Assembly: GCF_001039355.2 (NCBI RefSeq)
Contig: NW_019775992.1
Coordinates: 8,690-72,689, forward strand
Direction of reading: 5' to 3'
From: Lingula anatina
Taxonomy: Eukaryota; Brachiopoda; Lingulata; Lingulida; Lingulidae
Length of the DNA: 64,000 bases
Shown here: piece by piece, positions 40,101-55,100 of the stretch
How the letters are laid out: every line of letters starts with the position of its first letter
How positions within the stretch are numbered: position 1 is the stretch's first letter
Notes under the pieces: generated by a model
Told to the model about the DNA's origin: nothing
The model's database searches: none
Seen by the model: the letters and a program-made list of their open reading frames with translations, nothing else
Made by a program: the position numbers and the translations under genes

Positions 40101-43100
40101 TCTACAGTGCAAAAAAGTTGTGCAAACCAAGAACACTGGTGTACCCCATAATTGATCAAAATTAACTTGTACCCACTATAGATTCTGATATCAACTTAGC
40201 CTTGTCTATTTTAATGAGGCATATAATGGGGGAGGTGCACTGATGTAATGTATCTCTCCTCTTATGCAATCTGTTCCTGTTGTAATTATGTGTATCATTA
40301 CTACTGTAATTGCAAGAACGTAAATCAAAAGTGCTATCATTATATCTTACCTTGTTCTGGTAATAGCATTGGCATAGTAATACTTGTAGTAGAGATTTTT
40401 ACGAATGTCTTTGCTGAAGTCATAAACCTTGCTCTTCCTCCATGTTCCAAAGGCAGCTGGAATGATGCGCCCGGTTTCTAAAAAATTAAAGCAGAAGATA
40501 ATAGTTATTTCTTTCAAATTTGAATATCCACTTTAAGGTGAATTTTCCCCTTAAGCATGTTTTTTTAAAATTGCAATTCACAATGAATTTCTTTTCTATT
40601 GTGTTATGACTACAACAGTATTGCACTTGAAACAGTTCAAGAAGTGTCATGTTGTTTACACTAAACCATGGCATGGTTCATTACTTGAGATATGTGTAAT
40701 AGTACACAACACAGACTTTCCATTGTTGAAGAAATATAAGTCCCTGCTGTTGTTTTGACTAAGAGCAAAGTTGTTTCTTCTGACAGTTGCTCCAAGGAGC
40801 ACAGATATCACATTGTCAAACTGTGTTATACAGTGGCAGAAAAAGTGCCATTTTAACATATAATAGTTGTGAAAAGTACAGTTGTGATGTAAAACATAGC
40901 TCTGTGAGTGTGTTACATATATCATAATTGCAGTGAAAAGTTGTAAATAGGAAACAACTGTGATACTTGTTTTCCTGACAGATGCAAAAAGAACAGTTAA
41001 TAATACCTCGAAATAAAGGAAATAAAGTTTACAAAATTTATATGCTGTATCATATATAATAGTTGTAAAAAGTTTTGAGGAAGAAATATAGAAACTGTGC
41101 TATATTTTCCTTAAAAATGCATTCATATTAATAAATACCATAAACCACAATAAAATTGCACCAAGAGTTCCAAATAAAAAGTTAACTGTAATTGAGAAAT
41201 GTGTACTTGATACAAGACAAAAGTGTGAATGTTAAGAAATAATGACCAACAGAAATGTTATAAATGCACTGACAGCTGTACAATGGCAGTTCTCTAACAT
41301 CAACCCAGTAGCCGCCTTAATACTGAGAAATGAACTATAAGAATGGGTCAGACCTGTCCACTGTAACGGCCACTAAGAGGTGACCAATGGAGTCAAAAAG
41401 TCACCCAAGGTAAAACTTTATGTGAAAACGATATGTTTGGAAATAATCCCCGGAATTTTTCTTTGTTGAAATAGAGAGGGGGAAAAACCTTAATGAAGTA
41501 ATAAAGAACATAGTCCAGAAACAGAACAAAAACCCATGAAAGTGTTAAACATGTGAGCAGTAAAACTGGGAAATGACGAGCTGTCATGTGGGATTACTGT
41601 AACAACAAAATGTTCACTTTCAATGCAGCTTAATATACTTTTCAATTGTTTGAGCCTTATTTTTCTATCAAGTAAAAGGTATTTCTTATTTTATATGGAG
41701 CAAAACTTGTACTTGGTTCAGTGTTTCAGGATTATTGGAGTTTCTGCCAAGAGGGGTGGTGTGGCAACCAGATGTCACATGGAGAAGAACCGATGTGTTT
41801 TGCTAGTGTAGCTTACTCAGGTGCAGAAGCGTATTTAGACTATAGAAATTACTGGGGATTTTCACTGGCCTAATGTTGTTCCATCTTTTCTCCACTCACA
41901 ACAATGCAGAGGATTTTCAGACCTACCTTTCTCAGTATTACTACTTTTGTTATCCAGCTTCATGGCTGAATATGTCCAATTTGCACACTATTGCTATGAA
42001 TATGTAATAAAAGATTATTGACCCAATCCAGTCAGGGCTATAAGGCTATGATCTTTCCACCAAAAATGGATCATCAATACATGAATACAATCTGGTACGT
42101 GATCTATGGGTGAGAAAAGTAATTAGTGGCATTTTTCTTTCGTCAAAGTTTTGATAATACACCGGGAGCTGTTTGCATTCCCCTACCCCCTTCTGGTTAT
42201 GTTTCTCTACAAGCAGACTCATAATGTACCTTGTTTGTTATCACTGTCATCAACTAAAACCCTGTTTGAATTTCACAGGTATTCACTACTACAATTATAA
42301 TATTGTACACAAGTATACTTTCTGTACATGAACACTGACAATATTCTCCCTCTCTTAAAATATTTTTCTTTTCCACCACATGTTACACAATTAAATAGCT
42401 GTATGTAATTTGTTTTGGAGGTCATGTGGACCAAAACTTGTTAGTCTAGTAACCTAACTGCTATTAACACTGCTTATAGAAGTGTGCCTAGAAAGCAGCC
42501 TTGTGCTATTCAATTTGGAAAATGGAAAAAGCAGAATAACAGTAGTCTTCATATACATTTTGTGGCAGCAATTTGCTGATCCTACCCCTTAGCGAAAAAT
42601 CCACTTAGGACTGAAACTGTCTTATTTTGAGAGAGTAAATGCAAACTTAATTTTCTGTCACAATCAGAAGAACACATTTGGCTATTTAAGGGGATGCAAT
42701 TATGTATTTCAAGTGCAAACATAGTTATAATAATCCTAATTATCCAACTAAGGACAAATGAAATGTGCAGGATATGTGTATATGATTTTTATCAGTATCC
42801 CCATCAGATCTAATGCTCAATTTTAGTAACAATGCAGCTTTCCATACTCTCCTTACTCATTCGGGACAATGAAACCACTTGGGTTGTGAGAAATGGCATA
42901 ATTCACTGGCCAGTGAGTGCACATGGGACTACTGTACCCCAACTATCAGTGAGGAGAGGCCTGATTGCATGTCGTAACAGGGAAGACCATGACAATATGT
43001 CATAGATAGCAGGAGGAAAGTCCTTATTTCCTTCCTTGCTCATCTCCATAAAACACTTCCCATTTTATCACAATGAAGTCATAACCAGATAACTATCAAA

Positions 43101-46100
43101 CAATGACCTCAGATAGCAAAACAATTAAAGAGATGAGTACACCATAAGATTCTTCATCTCAGTTCCCCTCCCCGACCCTCCCCCTTCCTTGTCCCTCCCC
43201 ACCCCCCAAGACCTCCCATGAAACAGAAGTCATGATAAATGAGGGAATTTGATGACAATATCACAATAGCCTGACCATGCATAATGCTATCAGAATAACA
43301 TGCCCATCTTTCCCTTGGCATTAGAGATAGGAGAAAAGTTACAGTAAGTGCATTCAATATTATCAAACTTCCCGAAGATCCAGCACAGCCTGACAGGATG
43401 TCTAGTTGTCTTAATTTGCCAGGGTCAGCAGGTCTTTGTCAGGTGATTTCAACTTGCATCATGGGTTTAATTAATTGGTTTAGGATTCTCAGCACCTGGC
43501 CTCTCATTTAATTACTTTTGGGATCAGAAATGCGACAACCCTTTACAAAGTCATAATCAGATTATCTGTAGATAGACAGAGGAATATAAATGGACAAATT
43601 AAATGCCCATTTGTTTTATGTGTTGGTCATATTGCTTATCCAAGCGACATTAAACTGAGATGTCTTCATCAAACAAGTCAATACAATATGATTCATTGCA
43701 GAGGTGAAATTTGCTATTTTTAAGGACAAACTACTTTACAGCAGACTTTATACAGAGAAGTTACCAGACACTTTTTTACACAGTAATGCAACTAATCTGA
43801 GAGTTTAGGATTACTGTCTGTGCACACGACCTTTTCTATCTATAGAAAAATAAAGAAAAAACACATTTAAGCTCCCATGCAATCGTCACTGAGCTAAGAT
43901 TACTGATATCTATTGTCACAGGATATAATGACCTAGCAATTATTTAAGCTAAGGTCTCCAAAGGAAGGCATTAAGTGAGATCTACCTTAATTCTAAGTTT
44001 AAGATGGGAGACATTTCATCCCCAAGTGTCTGTGAAATTTGTCCAAATTTCTGAAAGAAAGGGTGAAGTTAATGAAAGGAGTTTAACTTGCTAACCTCAA
44101 TTCACCTTAGTTAGGGGGGCGTAACTTCATACAGCCCAATATAAGGGAAGCAGGAGGGTCTCTGGGAGAGAGGACGGTGTATTTACTGTTGTATTCCTAA
44201 TTTGCAGGAAAATAGATTGGGGAATTGAAAATTACCTGAGGAAGAGGAAATTTGAAGAGTAACATTACACCCTTGTCTGTAAGCTCAAATTGCTTCTTGT
44301 ATTTATGCCCACTCTCACCAGCAAATTCTTGATAAAGGGTAATTTAAGATATAATAGTCTTCCTGATATAGAGTAGCCTAGGGCCTTTCTTACACTAAAA
44401 TGCTTCTCTGTTACACACATCTGCCCCATTACAACTCAACCATGTTAGGATACTTCCAAAATTTGTGAACATCCACCCAAAAACATGCTATGGTTGTCAG
44501 TGTCTTGACTCTTATAGAGATAATTCAATACTTTAAGAAGACACGTTTGAGTAGTTCTACAAAAAAGGGAAAAACATGAGTGTTTACAAGCTTATCATCA
44601 GTAAGATAAGAAAATAAGGAGGTCAACCTGACTCAGATGCCACCAAGAGCAAGTGCTAAATTTTACCCATTTCTCTTTCTGAAAGGTGTCCTTAAGACCA
44701 GAACATCCAGACACCAAAAATATTTTCGGAAAATGGGAACACCAAAAATACATCAAGACATGATAAGGATGAGAAAGTTTGTACGTATCAAAGATAAAAG
44801 CACCATGGCAAATTTTGTTTGTCTGAGAAGCAAATTAAGTTTCACATAAAAGGATGACTGATGATAAAAGTCATGAAATCAAAAAACCAATCAAATGCCA
44901 AAACTGCCTATTAGAGAAACTTATCCATACTTTCCAGTAAGGCTTTTCAATTTTAGTAATAAGGACATGCTATTTTACAAAAATACATTAAAGGTGCAAT
45001 GTTAAGTTTAGTTTAGGTTCCCTGTCTGAACTTTACAACTATGTACATCATTCTCAATAAATCACTCTTTCACCAAAAACTTTTTAAAATGTACACCTCA
45101 CACCTGCTTTAATGCAAAATCAATCTTCAGCATTAAATTGGCTGTAACTTTTACTTAAAAGTTATTTTTTATCAACAATTAGTAAACTCAAAGAGACCTT
45201 CCATTACTGCAAAATATGAAATAGTTTACAGAAACTTTCATGTCTTTCACCATTTAAAACAATCAGTTTCAACTGTCACAAAGAAACTGAAGAAACTATG
45301 CACTTGCTGGCTTTTTCTCCAGAACTCTGAAGTATTTGACTCAATCATCAGTAATGGTGAACTTTATCCATACAAGCCCAGATGGTTCTAACCACACTGA
45401 TGGTACAGTAGAGATGCTTCCATTCTTTGTAAAGGTGACTTTCTGATCACTTTGAAAGGGTGCATTTACTCTTGATGCCCTTAACAGTTTTTGTGATCAG
45501 TGCACATTTTTTAAAGAAAATGAGTGTGTGTGCATGCCTGTGTGTGTGTGTGTGGGGGGGGGGGGGGTTAAGGACATTTCTTTGGTTGCATTTAATCAAG
45601 AAGATATTTATTTATTTGATTAATATACATTAAACTGTGCAGCTTGTTTCGAACTGATACAAATGGCTCCATGTAAATGATACTTTACACAAACTGTTCC
45701 ATCTGGTATGGTTATTTTCTATCTTCATTTCAACTTTCTTGGACTTTACTTTGGCATTCTTATACAAAACCACCTGTGGGCCCAGACTGCTGCTGTAATG
45801 GTGTCTACCAAAGTGCAATTTTCTGTAATTTGTGTCAGACTTCCAAGTAGAATAAATGAGAGTATGTCTCTTCTCTGCTGAGGGAGTTACATAGGCTGTC
45901 CTAGGATACCAGGTTCCCTTTGTGTAATATTACAGATGGGTGTCTCTTCTCAAAGTGTGTTTCATTAAGGGAAAATCAATTAGTAAAAAGATATCTTGTG
46001 AGGATGAGAGAAAGAGGGAAAGGACCCAGCATAATGCTCTCCAATAACAAGAGAGAGTTTGATCTTTTTGCAAAATTACAGTTACATCTTGCATTAGACC

Positions 46101-49100
46101 CAATTTATCACTTTTGTTTCATTTTGTCTGTAGACATTCATGTCTTTGATCCAGTTGGGGACAGCAACATGACACTGTTAAGACAAAGGACATACAATAC
46201 ATTATGTCAGACTTTGGTGACGAGGGAAGTTGAATAATCTCCCCATTGCCTGTCTCCCAGCAATTTTCATTCATAATGGTCAAGTCTGAACTACTGACTG
46301 TCAGACAGTAATTCATTTTACAATCGTCAAAATGTAAATCCACCCATTTGCTAAAGAGGTGACTGCAATTAAAGGAGAGACATAAAATATCCCCTCATCT
46401 TTCATGTGAGGGATTGCATGGGCATACCTGTGACTGGGGGTCTGCAGATAATAATTTGTACCACTTTTCAAAGAAAACTACTTTAGCACAACAATGTATT
46501 ACCACTAACCACCAGCAAACAAATCAAATTATTGTGAGAGAATATTCAATATCTCCAGTTAAACACAACTGTCAATTCAGTCTGACATAGTTTGGTTAAT
46601 ACAAGCCAGCTACTTGAAAACCAAGGATTATCAGAACAGCACTGTATGCAATTGCACAGGAAATATTTTGGATCATTCAGGAAAGCATTTCCCAGCTGAC
46701 TCATAAATCCCTCTTGATATACTTCCAGCTTATCTTTAGACATTCAATTATTTGACTGAAAAGACCAGAGTGCCAAGACAAGAAATCTAACTTACACCTA
46801 GACCAACTGACAGAAAATGAATTAAAAAAGTAAAGTCTATCCTAACTGTGGAATTCAGTAGAATGAGCTCAATCAGATTTATGTGACTTTTACAGCTTCA
46901 CTGCAAGCAAAATCCATTACAGGAGTCCCACCTTTTAAAACCTACTCTGATTTATGTTTTTTTAATAACACAACACCACATTTTTTCAATGGGTGCAATG
47001 CTGCACTGAACTTTCCTCTTTTCTAATTATTAAAGCACAAAAAGTATTTATTAAAATATGCTGTAATAGTTTAAAAAACATTAAAAATAAATCTTTATTT
47101 TAGGTGCAAATCATTTAATGTAAAAAAATGCATCTTAGCTCATCATACAAAATGACAGAATGCATCTTAGCTCAATTAAAAAGCAGCAAGTTAAACAACC
47201 TTGAATTTAAAAAAGTTTTGTTTTGATTCAAAATTTAATTTCCGCTCACCTAAAATAGACAAATCACTGATAGCAATACAACTGAAATACAGTTTAGGGC
47301 AAGAAAGATTTAAAACAGAGGAAAATGCTACATGTATATCTGGGCTCAGTATACTACTGCCAAAGTTAAACCACAATTTCCTATTGCTGCTAGTTTAACA
47401 AATCAATCCTGAAACCTCAACTTCCTATAACTGTGGTGCCAAATTCCTGGGGGCCGATATGACCTTTACATGTACCACTTGTCTTGTGGTATTAGTGAAA
47501 GAAGATGTTCATTGTATTTTACTTAATCAAAAGCAGGGTAACTAACAAGGGACTACTATAAAAGGTTGTACTTTATTTGATATCATCTCCTTCTTTCAGT
47601 AAATCATAAATATAATTTCCGTGCCTTTGTTTAACTTTAAGTTTTTTTCCTAACTTTTAAGGTGTACTTTCACCATAATTTTTCTTCTTTGTTTTACTAA
47701 AGTTTTCAGTAACATGAATTCCAGCAACAGTAGAAATGCAAGCAGCAAGCAACATAATGGACTTCCACTCACTGGTATTGCCCTTTTCATTCTAGCAAAA
47801 ATGCAGTTTTCTTTTAACTTTTTTATTACTGTGTAAAAATAAAAAAGTATACAGTGGAGTCACATACTGATGTTAGTCTTTCCTGACTTTTTTGCAACAC
47901 ATTTCTGAAGAAAAAATACCTTGGCAAAGCCTAAAATACACAAACGTGTTCAGCAACAATAGAAAACGGGAACCCACTGTTAGCCAAAGCTCTTTTTTTC
48001 ATCTGGTGTCAGAAAGAACTGTCAAAGTCATGAAAGCTTCCAATCTTCATAGTTCAACAATCATGTCACTTTAATCATTAAGTCAGTGTATGTAAATACA
48101 ACTTAAGTATGCATATTTGGATTAAGTAGTCTTACTTATCAAACTGACCTCTTCAAAATGTCTTTCAGTCCTACTTCATCTTTTTTTTGGGGGGTGGGGG
48201 GGTGGGGGTGGTTGAACAAGTGGTACTGTGTAACTACAGTGTAGCTCAGGAAAGGGGGTCTGTATATGGTTTGGCATGTGTTTACTTATAAGAATTGTGT
48301 GCCTCTATGTACATACAACTATGCAAAAGTGCAGTTTGTAAGATAAAAAGTCTACAATGAAATAAGATTATGTAATGCAGCCATGCCCTTTAATGCACAG
48401 AAGCATATCCATTGGCTTATCTCATGGGTTCAGTAATGGCTTTCTTGAAGTAAAGCCAATGTGTATGAAAGATGGCATCTAATTAGGTAACAATTTCACA
48501 CTGAAATTACAAAGAAACACAAGCTCCCAGTTTATTTCTCTTCCAGGGTTCTAGATCTATGCCAGGTGATGGTGAAGTGGATGTGAAAACAGACCAAGGC
48601 ACACTACTTCCAGTGTCATGCAAACAGAAGCTTATTCCTTATATACCCCCACCTATATAATGCAATATAATATGCTGTGGTTGTCCAAAGTCACCAGACA
48701 GGTTACGGGATAGGAGACTATAACTTCAGGGATAACTAAAATAAATCAAAACAAGATGATAGTGCTTAAAAAACAATGCAAAAGTCACTGCAGGATTGGG
48801 TTCAATAAATGACCTTTTACTACATTAGCAAGTACAATTCACTGTGTTATAGGATCTTACTTATGTTTGTGAACATCTTAACATAAACCCCGTTGCTCCA
48901 CCCTTTGAAAACTTTGGACATAAAGTTACAAGAACAGTGAGAAAGATGCACCACACTTTAGACTGTAAACAAAGTGAAAACTGGCGAGAAAAGTGAAAAA
49001 GATGCATCAGATCAAGGATAACAGAAAAATGTGAGAGAAAATGCATCGACGTTTAAATATATATATATATATATGTATATACATTACATATAGTATGTGT

Positions 49101-52100
49101 GAATATATGTATACGTATATATAAATAATTTGATATTGACAAGGCAAGCTGACAGCAAGACCTCAAGACCAAGCCAGCTGATAGACACTGTGCTGTGCCT
49201 TACCCTCTTCTATCTTTTCTAACTTCTCAAGTTCTGGATGCACTGCAACTATAACAGAAACTTTCATTTGAAGACCAGACACAATGGTAAAGAAATATAA
49301 ATTCTTCGCCAGTCAGAAGTAGTAAGCTGATAGTAATTTTGATGCTGTGTACTGAAGATCTGAGGTTGTCAGATGTAATGTGCCTGCATTTGTGCAAAAT
49401 ATATAGTATAAAATTAAACCAAGATAATCACAAAGAAATAGGGTTAGAAATCCATTCATTTCCTAAAATGACAGCATCCAGCAAGCTACTACATAATATC
49501 AACTCTTAAAATTTTACAAATATGTACAAGTAGCCTGCTGAACAAGACATAGCCATCTGGCTGGGGAGGATTTCTAATCCTGACGAAAGAAGGAAAAAAA
49601 GCAAAAAGAGGAGAAACCAACACATTTTCACTAGTCTATATGATACATCAGACCCATGAGGGACGAAACTTACCTCTTGCTTCTTGTTTCCTGAAGTCAC
49701 GTGTGTGTTTGCACTTGTTACCAAAGCAGACCCTTTCTTGTTTCAGTGGTGGGCACAGTTTTCCGCCATTCCTTGGAGGTTTTGTGATGTTTCTGTATCG
49801 TTCTTGTACACCAGAATCACAGAGACGAGAGCACTGGCCCCAACCAGCCCACTTTGAGACCACACAGTCCACAGCTACAAATACAGGAACAATTTTAATT
49901 AAGAACATTTTCACTTACTTGCATAATCAAAAAATTTGAAACTAAAAAATCTTACATCAAATCAGTGAATAAAATCACAAATGCAATCACACTTGTCACA
50001 TGCAAAAAAAAAAAAAAAAAAAGTGGAACTTTTTTTCTTCAAAAACACACCCACAGATATTATATTTCTGAAAACAAAGTTTGCTTTTTTAAATCTGAAA
50101 ATATCTCAAAATGGCTTCCTAATTTGGTTTGAAGTCTCTTAATGCCAACATCTGGCCAGAAACGTAGATAGTGTGTTATCTCTAGAGGGTTCCTCCCCAA
50201 AGCTCCCACTATCAATACAAAGGTGTCCATTTCAAAGATGATGGACCAGGCTCAGAAAACTAATTATACCCCACCTGTCTGCAGGCCAGCACAATAGCTG
50301 TTGAGGAAACGGGTACATCAACCGATAGCATCTATTAAGAGAGCTTAAGGGTCATCAGGTAAAAGTGACCAGTGCCTGACTTATACACACATACTAGACA
50401 CTGACAGAAAAGAACTTACTTTGGGTTGTCTACATGCCATCATTTCACACATCAAAAAGTTCCTCATCAAGAAATAGTCACCATTGCCAGACTTACAGAC
50501 AATCATATACTGAAAGGCTACAGAAAAGCACCAGAGAAAGAATTTCTAGGCAACTTTATTTAGATGTCTACATGCCATACCTTTAGCAGATTTTTTATTT
50601 TTATCTGCTTTCACCCTTTAAACTCTGTTCATTTCTAGAATTTGCTTACCACATAAAATATTCTGATTTATGATATACCAAACAACTATGATAATTCAAT
50701 TTCAATAATTTATAAATTGGGCAAAGGCTGACTACAAAAGCCATATGTCCCACAACATATCAGAGAAGAAAAATCAAAACTGACCACAGGAGGTTTTTAT
50801 CCTTTTTCATCAAACAGAAAGCAAGTTGAAGGAGATTTTATTTCAGATAATGAGCACACCCTATGGGCCAGCATGGTGTACATTTAACTGTACAGGTGTA
50901 AAAATAAAAACAAATCAAGCTTTCACTAAATCTGGCCTCAACTCCCTTCCCATAGGCAATTATTACACTTACTGTTGATTGTAAAGCAAGAAAGTTATGC
51001 AACTGTTTTGAGATGGCATAGGGGCACAGGGCAGAGTGTTTGCAAACCCCTCACTCTCAAAATACTCTACCTAAAAGATAACATTTTATAAGTAATTGTA
51101 GACAGAACTTGCAGCCATTTGGTAAGTATGCACTAGTTGAAAACCCCTTGTTATCCCAGGTTATTGTTTCAGTGGATTCTCACAGAGGACACTACTAAGA
51201 AGTAGGAGGGGTAGGGGGCTATTTTCCTACACATACCAACTTAAATTAATTTGGTCGATAAATAGTCTAAGTTTATTCTGGTCAGGCTTTCTTCCATCCT
51301 TGGCATTCTTCCTAGTTGGCCAGACAGCATTTTTTCTGCATTTAGTCTCATATTCGCACAAATCTCAATTGAACATTTATCATAAATTGGCATTGGCATG
51401 AATTAAACTAATGCAATTAATCCACAGAATTCAATACATGTTTCCAAATTTATCATATGAACCAAACCATGAACAGTAGAAATAGGCACAGATTTTTATC
51501 TTACTGTCTCATTCTGAATCCCCAGCAGTGTTAGAAATCAAATAAGGAAAACATAATTAAAGGTACAAGAAAAGATTTGATCAGGCTGTGCAGAGAGAGA
51601 ATAATGGGATTCACAGCAGGTGTTTACAACTGGGAGGGGGTAAGAATGATGAAGAGGAGGAGCTTTCATGATTGTGATATAATTCCCACTGCAATTGGCA
51701 AAATGTGGATTTTAAGTCCAGTGAACCCCAGGCTACAAGTTACAACACCTGCAGGCTACCACCCAAGAGGATCAATTAAAAAAATTGTATTGACTTCTGG
51801 TAAATCCTTTCTCCATCTGTTTGATTGGATAACCTATGGAGAAATAATCACTAGTACTACTGAGGGGTTCCAGAGATGGGCGAACCAGATGCTCGACTCA
51901 AACTGAACACTGTCTTCAGTGTCCTGACCAGTGTGAACATTTGTGTACCTGCCCAAAACTGAATGAATTGAGTTATGCTTAAGGGTATAGCATTGGCACT
52001 TAATCAGTTACAATATTAACTACACTGGCTGGTCTGTAAAATCCCCATTACCAACCTAATACTGTCTTTATCAAAGTAAAATGTGCATCTAACCCAGCTT

Positions 52101-55100
52101 GATATCCAGCATAACACTTTTATAGTTAGTCTAAACCTGCCTCTGGCCCCCTGTCTGGTGAGATTGCTTCCTACACAAAGCCTGTCTGTTCAACTGCTGA
52201 CCACCTTTCACATCTAATTTTAAAGGTTAAAGCCATGGCTAAATATAAAAGAAATTCTGACAAGAGAAATCTTCTAATCAGATCAAGTGGATATCTTTAT
52301 TTGAACTGGCTAAGTTCCACCAAACAGTAAACCAGCTTTCTCAAATACAGATCTTCTTTCAAATAATCTGATTAGTTACAGACTGGCCATAGAGCACACT
52401 TAAGGGAAAAAAAACTATACAAAGTAAGCTAAAATGAGCCCTATAATTTAACTGTTCTTTGGATAATAAAGGTACAATCAATACATCGCGAAAATTGACT
52501 TTCTACTGATGTTTCCCTTTAATCAGATATTCTAAACAGGGGTAGATTTTTTTGGTCCATTTTTTTTTCTTCTTTCATTTTTTACAGAACAAATTCAAAG
52601 TGTAAGAGAGTAAATTAAGTTTTAGTGACTTTTTTTTCCTTTTAGTAAAATAGACATTGAAATACTTCAAAGCTATCAATACAACATTTAAGTAATGTTT
52701 TAACTTTGAAGGTGTTGCTTGTGTTTCCAAGTACTTAAGTGGCTTTTGTATGGTTAAAAATCCATAACTGTCATTAGATATGCCAAATACCTCTACGCAT
52801 TGAGAAAACAACAAAGGGAGGGAGAAAGACCGATAATGTCTACAATAACAGTACTCTTTGGAAAAAAATCTTTAATAAAGGGCCAATTTTCCATAAGTGA
52901 CAATATTCTGATATATGGAGACTCCTAGCATACCATTTACCAAAACCAACAAGCCTGGTTTCCTGTCTGCTTTGACTCAGGCTGTGTCTCTGAGTGGGTA
53001 GTGTTACAGTCTATGTTGTGTCTGGGTGGAGGTTTGTGGGCAGAATAAATATATCTACTACCCAGGATTCAGGTAGCAAACCTCAGACTGGCAACAATCC
53101 TGTGGTGATTGTATACAGTATCTTGCTATAGAAGAGTCTGGCTCACTGCCCTGGGAAGGTAACACTTCTGGGAATATTAGGCTGAAAGCAGTTTTCATTT
53201 TTCTTGATGATCAGCAAGGCAAGGGGTGTTTTCCTACAATGATTACCTGAGAAAGAGCAGGGGGGAGACGCAAAAAGTTTGCTTGGAGATACATGCTATC
53301 ACATGCACTTTTTCATGTGGGGATATGGACATTTTCGGACTTTAATAGAATGTGTGTAAAACTGTGTAAAAATTAAAGGCACAAGCTTTTTTCTTTCTTA
53401 TTGTTAATTATTATTCTTACAAATATTCAAATTTCTTAACCTTGAATCTTGCTGACACCACCTTGAACTCAAATCATGACCTATCCCCAACCCAACCCCA
53501 CAGATGTCAAGGCAGCTGGTCTACTTGGGAATAGAACATTTCTGGGATCAACATCCCCAGGGTACACAGCTGACAACTCCACAACAGGCAATGGCATACC
53601 ATCAGCCTGATTAACAGAGACACAATTGCTCAAGTGGCCGACAACCAGTGTTTGGTTTGAAAATAAAGTCATTATAAAGATCTACAAAGTATCATCTATA
53701 TCTAGCCATCACATTTGTCAGGTTGCCTTCATGAGAGGTGGAACAACATACATATCAACATCCAGGGCCTCATTTCCTCCTTCAAACTGTCATTTATTCA
53801 TTAATTTCCTTTTATGGTGGTTTTTATAATCTCTTAATCTCAATATTATATATGTTTACAGATGCATAATACTATCGACAACTTCATCATCATGTTGCAA
53901 ATTCAGCAGTGATGATATCTCTTGTTTACAATACGGATCATATACCCGAAATGATCATTAAAGTCAAGAAGACAGGTACTAAAAAAGCCACACAGTGGAT
54001 ATTTTACTTGAATATCACTCATCAATCTTTGACAAACACGGCAACAGTCTGAATTTTCTGCTGGTAAACCAACATCAGACACCTCCTTTGTGAAAGATTA
54101 AACAGAGGTTACACACAGGTGAGCTGGAAACAGATACCCATTGAAAAAGGTGTTCAAAGAAGACATCTCAGGTAAAAAAATGTCTTGTTCAGCAAAGGCG
54201 GGAAACCCTAGAGACAGACCATGTTTACACCAACCTTTTGACCCCCCCTGTCTGTAAATGAAAAGGGTTTTCTACTTGAACACACAAAGACAAAGGGTTT
54301 ACCAATTTTCAATTTGCATATATTATTCAGTACAGATCACTTGAAGGAATCTCTTTTAATTGACTCTGAAATGTCTTGTCAGACATCATGTGGGTTTTAA
54401 AAGTGCAGAACAGTAGTTGGTTTACCCTGACAGTATAAAATCACCACATCTCCAGTGCATCTGACAACTCTGTTGTCTTTGAGTAATTGGAACTAGGTCT
54501 TTTCCCAATACACCACTACATGACAAGAGGTACTGTCTAAATCAAGTTAAACAGCATAATTTGATATAAAGGTAAAACAGAGAGGGAGGCACCAAACCAG
54601 TGAACATAAATTATCATTTTAACTCTCTCTCTCTCTCTAAACTTCCTTTCTAACAAATCTGAGCTTTCCATTCTTTCCACACTTGGTAAATCATAAAACA
54701 ATAACCACTGGTACTTGCCATTACCAATCATCAATAAGGAGATTAGTTTACATCAATTGTAGTGCCTTGAGGGCCATAGCATTTTATGGGGTTAGGGGTC
54801 AGTGCTCTATCAACTTTGATCTGTTGATAGATTGACTTAACACTTGCATGGAACTTTTTTTCCTTTTCCCCTTGGATGGACAACACTGTCCACTGGCCAG
54901 TTGCATGTAAGGACACTTAAATAGCAGTTTTGAACAGTTTCCACGGCAAACTATCCTATCCTTTGGTCAGTTGCAATCACTTTGCCTCACCAGTTGCTAA
55001 CCACAATGATGACAAAAGTACAATTATATAGAAATATACATCTGCAAAGAACATCTTGATCTTCTTGCTAAGCTTCAACTAGCACTTTTGACTAACCACT

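Larger units (their letters stand above)
40478..49673 (-). other. SBSPON-like intron 2, no further gene seen
   Basis: This 9.2-kb intron has no supportable nested gene on either strand. It contains a (TG)n-G run near 45540-45567, a G-rich block at 48188-48211 and A+T dinucleotide repeats near 49055-49130. The 12-bp sequence GCATCTTAGCTC occurs twice about 50 bp apart near 47128-47173. Confidence 0.6.
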
